A stretch of 64,000 nt of DNA from Runella aurantiaca. Its GTDB lineage: Bacteria > Bacteroidota > Bacteroidia > Cytophagales > Spirosomataceae. The first letter of the stretch is position 1. The number at the start of each line of letters is the position of its first letter. Shown here piece after piece: positions 1 to 10,000 of the stretch. The notes beneath the pieces are model-generated. The model ran no database searches. It had not been told where the DNA came from and was given only the letters and a program-made list of their open reading frames with translations. The stretch lies in NCBI RefSeq assembly GCF_003339505.1, contig NZ_QPIW01000002.1, positions 248,001-312,000 of the forward strand, given 5' to 3'. A program made the translations under genes and the position numbers.

Positions 1-160
1 TTTGAACCCGGCCTTCGACCAAAATATGCCGGTCGCGCAGCAGCGTTTTGATGTTGTTGCGGTTTTTATGGGGAAGTTTTGCCAACAGAAAAGCCATCAA
101 TTCGGCAGTTTCGGTGACGGTCAATAGGAGCGGCGGTTTCGAGGGTCTTTCTTTGGGCAT
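1..160 (-). CDS. RluA-family pseudouridine synthase, N-terminal fragment
   Basis: Only the first 53 codons are present; the gene continues beyond base 1. It starts at the ATG whose complement lies at 158-160. The visible part reads like the S4-like RNA-binding N-terminus found on Bacteroidota RluA-type synthases: a stretch AFLLAKLPHKNRNNIKTLL (about residues 24-42) followed by HILVEGRVQ. Such enzymes isomerise specific uridines in ribosomal or transfer RNA in the cytoplasm. The catalytic domain is outside the window, so the family call rests on the N-terminus alone. It is the next gene downstream of PUL A on the same strand, but two hairpins lie between them, so it is probably a separate transcript. 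Confidence 0.6.
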   Translation of the reverse strand, partial: MPKERPSKPPLLLTVTETAELMAFLLAKLPHKNRNNIKTLLRDRHILVEGRVQ

Positions 161-166
161 GTTGGG

Positions 167-225
167 ATAACTTTGTCACTTCTCAATGCTTACAAATAGA
201 ATTGTTGAGAAAGTGACAAAGTTAT
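167..225. repeat. Imperfect inverted repeat upstream of the RluA-type gene
   Basis: The left arm ATAACTTTGTCACTTCTCAA (167-186) pairs with 205-225 with one bulged base, leaving an 18-base loop. It sits 6 bases upstream of the minus-strand start codon at 160, so in the minus-strand transcript it would fold in the 5' leader. It could be a terminator for read-through from PUL A, an attenuator, or a dispersed palindromic repeat. There is no U-tract that would settle the matter. Confidence 0.5.
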
Positions 226-329
226 CGGAATTTTTGAGAAAGACAGTTTGTCGAGTAACCCCTCGGACTTTCAGCGTGATTTCAGTTTCTCAAAACCGAA
301 ATAGATAACAGCGTTAGCGTTTTGGGAAT

Positions 330-359
330 GTGCTTTTGGTTTTGAGAAACCAAAAGCAC
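330..359 (-). terminator. Hairpin just downstream of the sulfatase-GH78 gene
   Basis: A perfect 13-bp stem (330-342 with 347-359) encloses a 4-base loop, and its edge lies 3 bases past the stop codon of the minus-strand sulfatase-GH78 gene. The position fits a transcript end for PUL A. The stem is followed on the minus strand by ATTCCCAAAA and not by a clean T-run, so termination efficiency is uncertain. Confidence 0.55.
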
Positions 360-362
360 TAC

Positions 363-3300
363 TCAAAACGTATTGACATTTAACACAACAGTATTGATGC
401 CCGGCGAGAGTCGGAGGGTACCGAAGGAGGTATTTGCTTTGGTTCCGTTGAGCAAAATTGTATCTTCGGGAGAGTACTTTAATGTCAACTCTGCCGATAC
501 ATTGGCGGGTAATTCAAAGGTGTATTCCTGAAGAACCCTGCTTTTGCGCTGATACGATGCCTTGATAAGTCCCTTCATGGTGGGTACGGTGATTTCGGTA
601 GCAGAAAGCGTGCCTAATTGCGGTTTGATGTTCATGATGCTTCCACCCGCTGTTTTGGGTTGAATACCCCACATATTGCGGGCTACAATATTGGCGGGGG
701 CTGCGCCCCAAGCGTGGTTCCAGTCGAGGTTGGGTTTGTATTTGGTGTCCCAAGCCTCCAGCGTCATGGTTGAGCCGATTTTGATCATGTTCCACCAGCT
801 TCGGTCGTGGGTGGCGGTCATGAGTTGCAAGGCATAATCGGCCTCGTTGGCGTTGTAGAGGGCTTCCAGTAAATATTGCGAGCCATACACGCTGCATGCC
901 ATGCCCCGGGATTTGATAAACTTGGCGACTGATTTCTTGTGGCTATCGGGTGTAATGTCAAACGCCAATGCCATCATGTTGGCGTGCAGCGAGGAGTGTT
1001 CGGTGCCTTCGCCGTCAACGTACGCCCCCGTTTTTGGGTTAAATAATTTTTCGTTGATGGCATTTTTGGCTTTTATCGCCAAGGTCTGAAATTGTCGCTC
1101 ATCCTCTGATTTGTGGAGAATACGCGCAAATTCGGCCATGATTTCCATGTTTTTGTAAAAGAAACAGTTCACCATGGTGTTGATGGGCGTAAAAACATAG
1201 CCGTCGCGTTCGCCCTCGGCCGTGGCCAATTTCCAACCCGTATCCTTTTGGGCCGGTGGCCAATCGACGATGTCTTTCAGCTGAATTTTAGGGTCTTTAA
1301 AGCCCAGTTTTTGCATGAATTCAGGCGTATTTTTGGGCGACGACGAGCTTATCAACCCATCCTCTCGGGCGAGTTCCATGAGGGTTTTGTACTTCAGAGG
1401 TTCGTAGTATTTGGCAATGAGCTCGGTATCGCCCGTGTACATGTAATCTTGGTAAAACATCAGCGCCACGTGGAGTTGCCATTCGGTAGGCCAGGTGGGG
1501 TGCTCCATAAAATACTCGATGGTTTTGCGGGCAATGCCGTATTCGCGGTCGGTGGCGTAGTGGCTCAGCTGATTGAGGTACGCATCGGCTTCGTACGGGA
1601 TGCGCTCACGGTCGCCGTCGAGGTAAAATCCTGAAAATGAACTGGCTTTGATGGTGTATTTGCACAGCTCCCAGACCTGATTGAGGGTGGTGTCTGAGCT
1701 TTTGAAACGGCTTTGGTCTTCTTCAAAATAACTGAAATACGCCAATTGCGTTAGGTCGTTGGCAGTCAGATTTTCGGTGACATTGTCTATTTCGCAGTAC
1801 CGAAACGGCAATAAGACGGGAAACGAATCGGGCATTACCACCGCGCCGGCGCTTGATTTGGTGTTTCTTTCGTCGGGTTTGATGTTGAGTCGGTAGGTTT
1901 TTTTGCTTTTGGATACCTCCAATTTTACCTCTTGGTACCGAATACTGCCCATGGGTTTGCGGTTTATTTTCCCGTTTTCGAGCTGTTCTCCCAGTCTTAC
2001 GATGAGGGTTTGGTTCTTTTTGGCGGTGTAATTGAGTTCCAGATTGGCAAAGGCCGCTTTCCCAAAATCAATGAAGTAACTGCCCGGGGCCGTTTTGACG
2101 AATTTCGTCGGCTTCTTTTTATCTACCTGAAAAATATTGGTTGTTGAAATTGAATTGTCTGGTGGCCCCACCCGAAACGACTGCGGTTCAGAATAATCGC
2201 CCGTGCGATTGTCGGTGTCCCAAATCCTCACTTTCCAAAAGTACTGCACGCCCGTTTGTAGGGGTTTGCCTTGGTAAGCCACATTGGAAGAATGGTTTCC
2301 GCGCACTTGTCCCGTGTTCCACACATCGCCGATGTTGTTGTCGATGTTGGCTTTGGAAGAAGCGACCAATAGTTGGTACGACGACTGAAAAACGGCTTCT
2401 TTGGGTACCACCCAACCAAATTCGGGCGTAGTATCTTTCAGCAAAACGGTGGCGGGTTGGCGGATAAACTCCACCATCAAGCCCGTCGGTTGGCAGGCAT
2501 TAGCATCTCGGTGTTGCCGAATGAGTTGTTCGGTTTTTTGCCGCAGGTTGTTCAACACATCTCGGTATTTTTCGTCCCGAACCAAGTTGGTGATTTCGTT
2601 GGGGTCGGCTTTGAGGTTGTAGAGTTCTTCGAGGGTTTTGTCGTTGACATAACGAAAATATTTCCACTCGTTGATGCGTACGCCTTCGCTGGGCGGAATG
2701 TTTTCAAACTCCCACAAATGTTCAATCAGCACTGTATCGCGCTGCATATTTTGGGCCGTTTGGGCAACCAACGGGAATAAACTTTTTCCGTGATAATTCT
2801 TCGGTCGATTTACCCCTGCCATGTCTAAAATCGTGGCAGGCACGTCAATGTTCAACGCCATTTCGTCGCTGTCTAGGTGCTTCCCCTGCCTTGGGTCGTA
2901 AATAATCAGCGGAACCCGAATGGAATTGTCGTACATCAGCCACTTGTCGGCCAACTGTCTTTCGCCCAGCATGTAGCCGTTGTCGCCCATCAAAATGATG
3001 ATGGTATTTTTATCGAGGTTTTTCTTTTTCAGTTCTTCCCGAATTTTGGCAATTTCCAAATCAATCCCCGCAATCATTCGGTAATAGCCCTTGACCATGC
3101 GTTGGTATTTTTCGGGCGTATCAAACCGCCACGTCCAGCGCAGGCGACTGAAACCCGCTTTTACTTTTTCAGGTTGTGCGTTAAAGTACTTGTCTTCACC
3201 CAAAAGTGGCGGAGCAATGGTTTCATTTTCAAGCCAATGCGCTGTTTGTTCATCGTAAAAATACTGGTCAGGAGCACCGTCATGCGCATGAGGAGCCGAG

Positions 3301-3965
3301 AAACTCAGCGATAAACAAAAGGGCTTGTCGGTGGGGGCGCTTTCAATAAAATCAATGGCTTTTTGGCCCGTATAGCGGGTTAGGTGGACGGTATCTTTGC
3401 CCAAGGTCTTGAAGAAATAGCCCCGTTTGTCGGTGTATCGGTTGTTGCGGTCGTAGTCTTCATACACGTGGAATAATTGGTCTTTTCGGGCATAATTTAC
3501 CCCAAATTTGCCGTAAAAACCTGTGTAATAGCCCGCCTCTTTCAGTACTTTGGGGTAGGCATTTTCCATGTATTCCTGCTTGATATTGCCAGTCTGAAAC
3601 GTGTAGCGGTGGGCGCGTTCCTGCATGGCACTCAAAATACTGGCCCTACTGGCGGCACAGATGGGGGTGGTTACCAGTGCTTTCTTAAAATAAACCCCCG
3701 TTTGGGCCAATTTATCCATTTCGGGGGTGTGCGCGTACTTATTTCCAGTGTAGCCTAATGCACCCGCTCGGTGGTCGTCGGTCAGGATAAAGATGATGTT
3801 GGGCTTGTTGGCGGTGTTTTGGCCTACTGCTTGGTTGAAAAGTGGGAGGAGTGAAGTAAGAAAAAATAGGAGACGTAGGCAATTATCGTGCGCTTTCCGG
3901 CTGGAGGCCTTGTAATAGTCGTCGCTCGCGGGACGCGAGCGACTGCGGGAGCTGTTTTGGGACAT
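363..3965 (-). CDS. Bimodular exported sulfatase - GH78 alpha-L-rhamnosidase
   Basis: This 1200-aa protein joins two catalytic modules. Residues about 54-490 are a type I sulfatase with the metal-binding TDD near residue 62 and the formylglycine signature C103-A-A-S-R107 (the C-x-A-x-R variant). After a short linker, residues about 495-600 form the Fn3-like N-terminal fold of family 78, and residues about 740-1130 carry the alpha/alpha-barrel with DGDRERIPYEADAY, typical of GH78 active sites. The product should remove sulfate and alpha-linked L-rhamnose from the same oligosaccharide in the periplasm or outside the cell. Sulfatase-GH78 fusions are reported from ulvan loci of marine Bacteroidota (from memory). 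It is the last gene of PUL A, 17 bases after the other sulfatase. The N-terminus is odd: about 28 mostly polar residues, encoded partly by a GC palindrome, precede the hydrophobic signal segment (about 29-48). No downstream in-frame ATG occurs before the catalytic domain. Confidence 0.93.
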   Translation of the reverse strand: MSQNSSRSRSRPASDDYYKASSRKAHDNCLRLLFFLTSLLPLFNQAVGQNTANKPNIIFILTDDHRAGALGYTGNKYAHTPEMDKLAQTGVYFKKALVTTPICAASRASILSAMQERAHRYTFQTGNIKQEYMENAYPKVLKEAGYYTGFYGKFGVNYARKDQLFHVYEDYDRNNRYTDKRGYFFKTLGKDTVHLTRYTGQKAIDFIESAPTDKPFCLSLSFSAPHAHDGAPDQYFYDEQTAHWLENETIAPPLLGEDKYFNAQPEKVKAGFSRLRWTWRFDTPEKYQRMVKGYYRMIAGIDLEIAKIREELKKKNLDKNTIIILMGDNGYMLGERQLADKWLMYDNSIRVPLIIYDPRQGKHLDSDEMALNIDVPATILDMAGVNRPKNYHGKSLFPLVAQTAQNMQRDTVLIEHLWEFENIPPSEGVRINEWKYFRYVNDKTLEELYNLKADPNEITNLVRDEKYRDVLNNLRQKTEQLIRQHRDANACQPTGLMVEFIRQPATVLLKDTTPEFGWVVPKEAVFQSSYQLLVASSKANIDNNIGDVWNTGQVRGNHSSNVAYQGKPLQTGVQYFWKVRIWDTDNRTGDYSEPQSFRVGPPDNSISTTNIFQVDKKKPTKFVKTAPGSYFIDFGKAAFANLELNYTAKKNQTLIVRLGEQLENGKINRKPMGSIRYQEVKLEVSKSKKTYRLNIKPDERNTKSSAGAVVMPDSFPVLLPFRYCEIDNVTENLTANDLTQLAYFSYFEEDQSRFKSSDTTLNQVWELCKYTIKASSFSGFYLDGDRERIPYEADAYLNQLSHYATDREYGIARKTIEYFMEHPTWPTEWQLHVALMFYQDYMYTGDTELIAKYYEPLKYKTLMELAREDGLISSSSPKNTPEFMQKLGFKDPKIQLKDIVDWPPAQKDTGWKLATAEGERDGYVFTPINTMVNCFFYKNMEIMAEFARILHKSEDERQFQTLAIKAKNAINEKLFNPKTGAYVDGEGTEHSSLHANMMALAFDITPDSHKKSVAKFIKSRGMACSVYGSQYLLEALYNANEADYALQLMTATHDRSWWNMIKIGSTMTLEAWDTKYKPNLDWNHAWGAAPANIVARNMWGIQPKTAGGSIMNIKPQLGTLSATEITVPTMKGLIKASYQRKSRVLQEYTFELPANVSAELTLKYSPEDTILLNGTKANTSFGTLRLSPGINTVVLNVNTF
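3921..3943. repeat. GC-rich palindrome inside the 5' coding end of the sulfatase-GH78 gene
   Basis: A perfect 10-bp palindrome (GTCGCTCGCG at 3921-3930, its complement at 3934-3943, loop GGA) lies about 22-44 bases into the coding sequence. It encodes the Ser/Arg-rich residues 8-15 that precede the signal peptide. The shape and GC content are those of a REP-like element, and such a stem next to the start codon would hinder translation initiation. Confidence 0.6.
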
Positions 3966-3982
3966 GACTAAATCGTTTTGGG

Positions 3983-5440
3983 TTACTCAATAATCGGTTT
4001 TCCTTCGTAATTTACTTTTCTGTAAGGCACCGTTTCTGTCTCATCTACTAAGTAATTCCACTGCTTGACATACTCCATGCCGGGCTTAAATTCGTCTTTT
4101 CGTTTGCGCAGCTCACCTTTTAAGTCAGCATCCAGTTGAGTCTGAACTTTTTTGTACTCGGCTTTTCCGATTAAATTATTGAGTTGAAGCGGGTCTTTCA
4201 GGTTGTCGAACAACAGCCATGGGCCATTCAGGTCGCGGGTGTAGGTGTATTGGTGCGTGAACAAGCCCCGGTATTCTTTGCCGCCCATTTTCCGGGTCCA
4301 TTGCCCGAAAGGCTGAGTGCAGGAAATCAGCGTATGTTTGACGTTGTCCTTTTTTGTTCCTTTCAACACCCCCGAAAAATCAATGCCTTCCACCGATGCC
4401 GGAACGGGAATATTGCACAGGCCCAACAGCGTAGGCATGATGTCGGGGGAGTTTAGCAACGCCTCGGAGGTTTTACCCGTTTTACCAAACAATTTAGGGT
4501 AATGAAGCAAAAAAGGTACCTTGATGCTTTCGGCGTAAGGCTGCTGTTTGTTCCATGAACCGTGAGCACCCAATAAATCGCCGTGGTCGGACGAAAACAC
4601 AATGATGGTATTGTCTTCGATGCCCAAATCTATGAGCGTCTGCCACATTTTTCCGATACAGTCATCAATGGCGGCAATGTGTGAATAATAGCCACGAAGG
4701 TCGTTTTTGACCTTTTCGCGTTTCTCCACAGGCACATTTTCGTTGATGATGATGTCTTTGTTTTCAAACATTTTACGGTATTTTTCGGGAGCCGTTTGGT
4801 ACGGGTCGTGCGGGCTACCGATGGAAATAAACACCATAAAAGGGTTGGTTTCTTTTGACTTAGCGGTCATATAATTACACACATCGTCGGTCTGCGCAAT
4901 AACATCGTAGCCTTTCCACACCAGTTTTTTATTGGAATCGCCGGCGTAGTAGGCCGAATTGTTGTAATCGTGGGTGCATTCCAAGGCTTTCCAGTACCCA
5001 AATCCCTGCTGGCGCGTCGGTGGGATGTAGGTATTTCGGCCGTGCCCGTCGATGTGCCACTTGCCCACAAATCCCGTGGTGTAGCCGTGTTTTTTGTAGA
5101 CTTTCGCAATTGTCGTGGCGTTGGTGTCCAATAACACATCGTTCATAAAAACGCCGTTGGTGAGTGGGTACTGCCCGGTCATGAGCGAAGCGCGGTGGGG
5201 CGTACAAACGGGCGTGCCCGATACGGCATTTTTGACGTTCACGCTTTGGCGTGCCAATCGGTCGAGATTGGGAGCATACACGTTTTTGTCGCCTGCATAA
5301 CCCGTGGCCTGCGCCCGCCATTGATCCACCAAAATATAGAGAATGTTGGGTTTTTTGGCGGTGTTTTGTGACAAAAGGGTTTGGTTGCTTGTGAGGACAA
5401 TCAAGGCAATAAAAAACAGATTTATGCTTATTTTTTTCAT
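3983..5440 (-). CDS. Exported type I sulfatase
   Basis: The 485-aa protein has a signal peptide (residues 1-25, ending LLSQ) and the alkaline-phosphatase-like sulfatase fold. The catalytic cysteine is C79 in CTPHRAS (C-x-P-x-R), which must be oxidised to formylglycine by an activating enzyme encoded elsewhere. The metal-binding region reads LVDQW (about residues 37-41), where many S1 sulfatases have two consecutive aspartates. The second metal motif SSDHGD lies near residue 300 and GKWHIDGH near residue 126. It should hydrolyse sulfate esters on the glycan handled by the neighbouring SusCD. It lies between susD and the sulfatase-GH78 gene, all on one strand. The exact S1 subfamily and the sulfate position removed cannot be told from reading. 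Confidence 0.93.
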   Translation of the reverse strand: MKKISINLFFIALIVLTSNQTLLSQNTAKKPNILYILVDQWRAQATGYAGDKNVYAPNLDRLARQSVNVKNAVSGTPVCTPHRASLMTGQYPLTNGVFMNDVLLDTNATTIAKVYKKHGYTTGFVGKWHIDGHGRNTYIPPTRQQGFGYWKALECTHDYNNSAYYAGDSNKKLVWKGYDVIAQTDDVCNYMTAKSKETNPFMVFISIGSPHDPYQTAPEKYRKMFENKDIIINENVPVEKREKVKNDLRGYYSHIAAIDDCIGKMWQTLIDLGIEDNTIIVFSSDHGDLLGAHGSWNKQQPYAESIKVPFLLHYPKLFGKTGKTSEALLNSPDIMPTLLGLCNIPVPASVEGIDFSGVLKGTKKDNVKHTLISCTQPFGQWTRKMGGKEYRGLFTHQYTYTRDLNGPWLLFDNLKDPLQLNNLIGKAEYKKVQTQLDADLKGELRKRKDEFKPGMEYVKQWNYLVDETETVPYRKVNYEGKPIIE

Positions 5441-5520
5441 AAATAGTTTCAGGTAACAGTTAATAAAAAGTAAATCTTCAAATGGAGATTACACAGAGGA
5501 CCAAAGAGTTTAAAATTGAG

Positions 5521-5563
5521 AACCACAGAGAAAATATTGATTTTATTTATAATTTCTGTGGTT
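5521..5563 (-). other. Hairpin between susD and the sulfatase gene
   Basis: AACCACAGAGAAA (5521-5533) pairs with TTTCTGTGGTT (5553-5563) with a two-base bulge. It begins 12 bases past the susD stop on the minus strand, inside the 135-base gap before the sulfatase. This is a plausible attenuator or RNA processing point that would make susCD mRNA more abundant than the enzyme genes. No U-tract is present. Confidence 0.4.
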
Positions 5564-5575
5564 GTTTGTGATTCG

Positions 5576-7054
5576 TCAATATCCTGGATTCTGGGTTAAC
5601 TTATTGATGGAAACCTCATTGACAGGAATCGGCGCAAGTAGTTTATTGGGGGTCAAAGTATAGCCTTCTGGATAAAGAAATGTCTTTTTGGCTTTTTCAC
5701 GAATGCCGTGGGCGGTCATTACTTCAACGGCCTTGCCGGTACGCTTGAGGTCGTACCAACGTTGGTTCTCAAAACAAAACTCTACCTGACGCTCTTTGGC
5801 GATGAGCGTTTTCAGAGCTTCTTTGCCTAGCGCAGCCACCGGGGCGGTGAGACCTGCTCTGGTTCGCACTTGCTGAACGTAAGGAATGGCTTCGCCCGTA
5901 CGGCTTAGTTCATTGAGCGCTTCGGCGTACATTAACAAGACATCCGAGTAACGTAACACAGGAAAATTGTCACCACAACGGTCGTCAGGCGCAGAAATAG
6001 GCGCTTTGTATTTGGCACAATAGGCGATAGGACGCACGACGTTATCCCAATCTAAGCCATTCCAAAAGCCAATCGAAACGGCTTTGCGGGTATCTCCTGC
6101 CTCAAAAGCGTTGATCAAATCGTCGGTAGGTTGATTCCACCCCGCTCCTACGATGTTGATATTGGGGCGATTCGTCACGGCTCCTCCCGAAGTATGAGGG
6201 GCAAACAGAAAGATGAATCGGTTGGCGAGTTCAGCACTGTTTTCTGAATACTGAACCGCAAATATGGTTTCTTTAAAGTCCTTTTTAGAAGGGTTGAAAA
6301 CATCAGCGTAATTGGGTAAAAGGGCGTATTTACCCGAATTAATGACGGTTTTCAAGGTTTGTTCGGCTTCGGCATATTTACCAAGGGTAAGATACACTTT
6401 GCCCAACAGCGACAGGGCCGACATTTCGTTGGCCCGGCCTGCTTCTTCCACATCCTTGGCTTTGGCAAAACGCTCGGCCGCCTGTTTTAAATCATTGATA
6501 ATACTATCATAGACCTGCGCTTCCGTTGAGCGTTTGATGTCCACTGCTTCTTGCGAAGTGGTGGGGGCTAAAACCAAAGGCACGCCGCCAAACTGTCGAA
6601 CAAGATTAAAATAGTATAACGACCGTAAAAAGAGGGCTTCGCTGGCACAACGTTCTTTGAAAGACAATTTAGACCAATTGACACCTTCCCGGTCCAATTC
6701 ACTCAGCAATTTATTGCAACGCGTAATCCCGTTGTATGAGAGGTTCCAAAAGTTAGCAAAAGCAATATTGTCACCCACCAAAATGAATTGGTCAATGACT
6801 CCCCTTGAGGCTTCTCCAGTTCGGACGTTGTTTTGAAAACTTGCATTGTCGGAGATTAACTCTGCCAAAATCCAGTGGTTATTTTTTTCATTATCCCGCA
6901 ACGGAACGTAACAGCCGTTGGCCAAGAGGGTATATTCTACCTCTGTTTGGTAAAAATTCCCTTCGTTAAGGGTTGATTTTGGATACAGTTCCAGAAACTT
7001 GTTGGTGCAGCCCGTCAAAAGAGACAGCGTCAGCACATATATGATTTTTTTCAT
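5576..7054 (-). CDS. SusD/RagB-family surface glycan-binding lipoprotein (PUL A)
   Basis: This 492-aa protein begins with a lipoprotein signal (MKKIIYVLTLSLLTGC, lipid-accepting Cys16) and shows the SusD features: FLELYPKSTLNEGNFY just after the lipobox, tetratricopeptide-like helices with ALFLRSLYYFNLVRQFGGVPLV (about 150-170) and the C-terminal RQVEFCFENQRWYDLKRTGKA (about 430-450). SusD proteins sit on the cell surface as a lid over the SusC transporter and bind the oligosaccharide. It starts 16 bases after the SusC stop and is therefore co-transcribed and almost certainly its partner. Function is certain at family level; the ligand is inferred from the sulfatase and rhamnosidase neighbours. 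Confidence 0.96.
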   Translation of the reverse strand: MKKIIYVLTLSLLTGCTNKFLELYPKSTLNEGNFYQTEVEYTLLANGCYVPLRDNEKNNHWILAELISDNASFQNNVRTGEASRGVIDQFILVGDNIAFANFWNLSYNGITRCNKLLSELDREGVNWSKLSFKERCASEALFLRSLYYFNLVRQFGGVPLVLAPTTSQEAVDIKRSTEAQVYDSIINDLKQAAERFAKAKDVEEAGRANEMSALSLLGKVYLTLGKYAEAEQTLKTVINSGKYALLPNYADVFNPSKKDFKETIFAVQYSENSAELANRFIFLFAPHTSGGAVTNRPNINIVGAGWNQPTDDLINAFEAGDTRKAVSIGFWNGLDWDNVVRPIAYCAKYKAPISAPDDRCGDNFPVLRYSDVLLMYAEALNELSRTGEAIPYVQQVRTRAGLTAPVAALGKEALKTLIAKERQVEFCFENQRWYDLKRTGKAVEVMTAHGIREKAKKTFLYPEGYTLTPNKLLAPIPVNEVSINKLTQNPGY

Positions 7055-7069
7055 GTTGAAAGTCGTTTT

Positions 7070-10000
7070 TTAGAAGGATAAATTCAGACCCACTGAAGTA
7101 GTCCGCGAAAGTGGATAGGAGGAAATATCAAAACCCGGAGAGAGCGTATTGTTAATGTCTCGGGACTGTGCTTCGGGATTGGCGCCTGTATAGTTGGTAA
7201 ACATGGCCAAGTTTTGTACCGTAAAATAAAAACGGCAACTGTTGATAAAACCCGTTTTTTTGACCAAGCCCTCGGGCAGCGAATACCCCAACGAAAGGTT
7301 AGAGACGCGCAGGAAAGAAGCATCTTCTACCCAGCGGCTGTTGACCCGGTGGCCCCAACTCGGCGTTAATTTAGGCACGCCGTATAGTGTTCCGTCGCCA
7401 GGGTTTTCGGCACTTCTCCAACGGTTTACAAACTCTTTATTTACGTTGAAAAAACCTTGCAGGTTATCGGTTGACTGCCGCAATCCGTTCATTACTTGGC
7501 CTCCCTTTTGGCCGTTCATGATGACTCCCAAGGTAAATCTTTTATAAGAGAAGTTGTTTGAGAAGCCAAAAATGAAGTCGGGATGAGGATTGCCGAGCAT
7601 GGTATAGTCCAAAAAGTCGTTGATAACACCGTCGCCGTTGATATCCTTGTATTTAGAATTACCTTCATATACCTGTGCGGTTTTGATGATATTGGGATTG
7701 GCGATGTCTTCGGCGGTATAAACGCCGTCGGCAATAAACCCGAAAAATTGACCGATGGGCTTTCCTACCACCGTAATGTGCGTTGGATTGTTGTCGTTGT
7801 TGCCTGACAAAATCCGGTCCCCGTTTTCATTGAGAGAAAGTACTTTGTTACGATTGAAGGCGACATTTAAATTAAAATCCCAGTTTAACGCTCCTTTTAT
7901 CGGGGTTCCTCCGAGTGAAATTTCGATGCCTCGATTTCGTACATTTCCTTTGTTAACAATCTGCGAGTTGAAACCCGTAATGGCGGGGATGACGTCGTTG
8001 AGCAGCATGTTTTTACTTTCTTTGTTGTACAAATCCACAATCAACGAAAGGCGGTTGTTGAAAAATTCAGCATCCAACCCCACATCAATCTGTTGGGATT
8101 CTTCCCACGTCAAAAAAGGATTGGATAACCCGACAAAAGATGCCGAAACCTGGGTGTTTCCGAAGACATACGCGCCGGGGTTGATGGCGGCTAAGTGTGA
8201 ATAATTCCCAATGTTGTTATTGCCGCTTCTACCATAACTGGCCCTTAACTTCAGGTTGTTCAGTACTTTGTTGTCTTTCAAAAAATCTTCTTCTGAAATA
8301 CGCCAAGCGGCAGCGATAGAAGGGAAGGTAGCATACCTGTTTTTTGCGCCAAAACGAGAAGAACCATCGGAACGGAAAGTGGCCGTGAATAAATATTTAT
8401 CGTCGAAAGAATAATTGAGTCGTCCGAGGTAAGAAATAATGCTCCATTCCTGTTGATTTTCTCCCCAAGTTCCGATGGCCTGTGCCGCGTTGATGGTCTG
8501 AATCAGGTCGTTAGGGTAAGGGCTGGCGTTGAGGTTGATGGCATTGGAGCGATCTTTCTGCGTAGTATAACCTAACAGGGCGTTCAGCCGATGTTTCTGA
8601 AACGTTTTGTTATAAGTAAGTGTGTTTTCGAGCAACCAGTTGAAACTGTCGCCCCGCGAATTGCTCGAGCGCCCCGTTCCGGCTACGGGTGGAATATTGG
8701 ACGCACCTACGGTACTCGGCGTGAATTGGTTGAATTTGGAAGTGGCCCAAATTGTATTGAGCGACGATTTGGCTCTTAAGTCGGGCGTAATCTCCCATTC
8801 CAAATAGGCCGAACCGAGATTCTGAAATTGCTGCTGTAATTGGGTCGTTTCTCTCAACACAAAAAGGGGATTGGCAAAACTCCACGCTGAGTGGTATTTG
8901 CTTTGCGGAGAGCGAATATAGGGGATAAGCTGCCCGTTGGCATCGTACGGACTCATGACTGGGTTTGCCCAGTTGGCTACCCCAATCACGTCTTCACGAC
9001 TTGAGTTGGTATTGGTCCGATTTTGATTGATAAGCGTGGGTTGCAGCGATACTCCTACGGTAACCTGCTTGCTCAAATTGGACTCAATTCCCAGATTGGC
9101 ACTGAACCGCTCGACGCCCGTGTACCGCAAAACGCCTTCCTGTTTGTAATAGCCCAGACTGAAATTCATGCGGGAATCTTGCGTACCTTTTTGAATACTG
9201 ACGGTATGGTCTTGAATCGGGGCAGTTTGTAATAATAAATCATACCAATCGGTGCCATCACCTACCAGCGAACTTGGATTTTGATATTCAACGGGGTAGT
9301 CGTTGATGGTAGCCGCCCTGTTTTCAGCACGTCGAACGGCAATGTCAATTTTATTGCGCTGCAAATCAGCAAATTCCTGCTGATTCATCAAGTTAGGTCT
9401 GCCTTTTTGGGGAACTTGCTGGACTCCTCTCATGGAAGATACGTTGACTTGAAGGCGGTTGTATTGGCCTTTTTTGGTCGTAATCATGATTACCCCGTTA
9501 GCGCCGCGCGAGCCGTAAATGGCCGTAGAGGAAGCATCTTTCAAGATGGAGATGGACTCAATGTCATTGGGATTAATGAGCAGAAGAGGGTTAAAATTTT
9601 GATTCAATCCTGCGGCATAAGGCATTCCATCCACCACGTACAAGGGCTCATTTCCCGCACCCAGTGAGCCACTTCCCCGGATTCTGACGGAAGTACCCCC
9701 ACCTGGCGCGCCCGATAGTTGCTGTATTTGAACACCGGCTACCTGCCCAATCATTTTTTGATCAATGGTCGATACGGGCAAGTCTTTAATGGTGGTTTGA
9801 TTAATGGTGGCGACCGAGCCTGTCACATCCTTGGCGCGTTGGGTACCATAACCCACCACCACTACCTCGCCCAATGCCTTGGTATCCGTTTTCAGACTGA
9901 TATTGATTTGGGTACGGCTTCCCACCACAATTTCCTGCGGTTCGTAGCCTACAAAACTGAATACCAATACGGCGTTATTGTCAGGTACGGCGAGCGAAAA

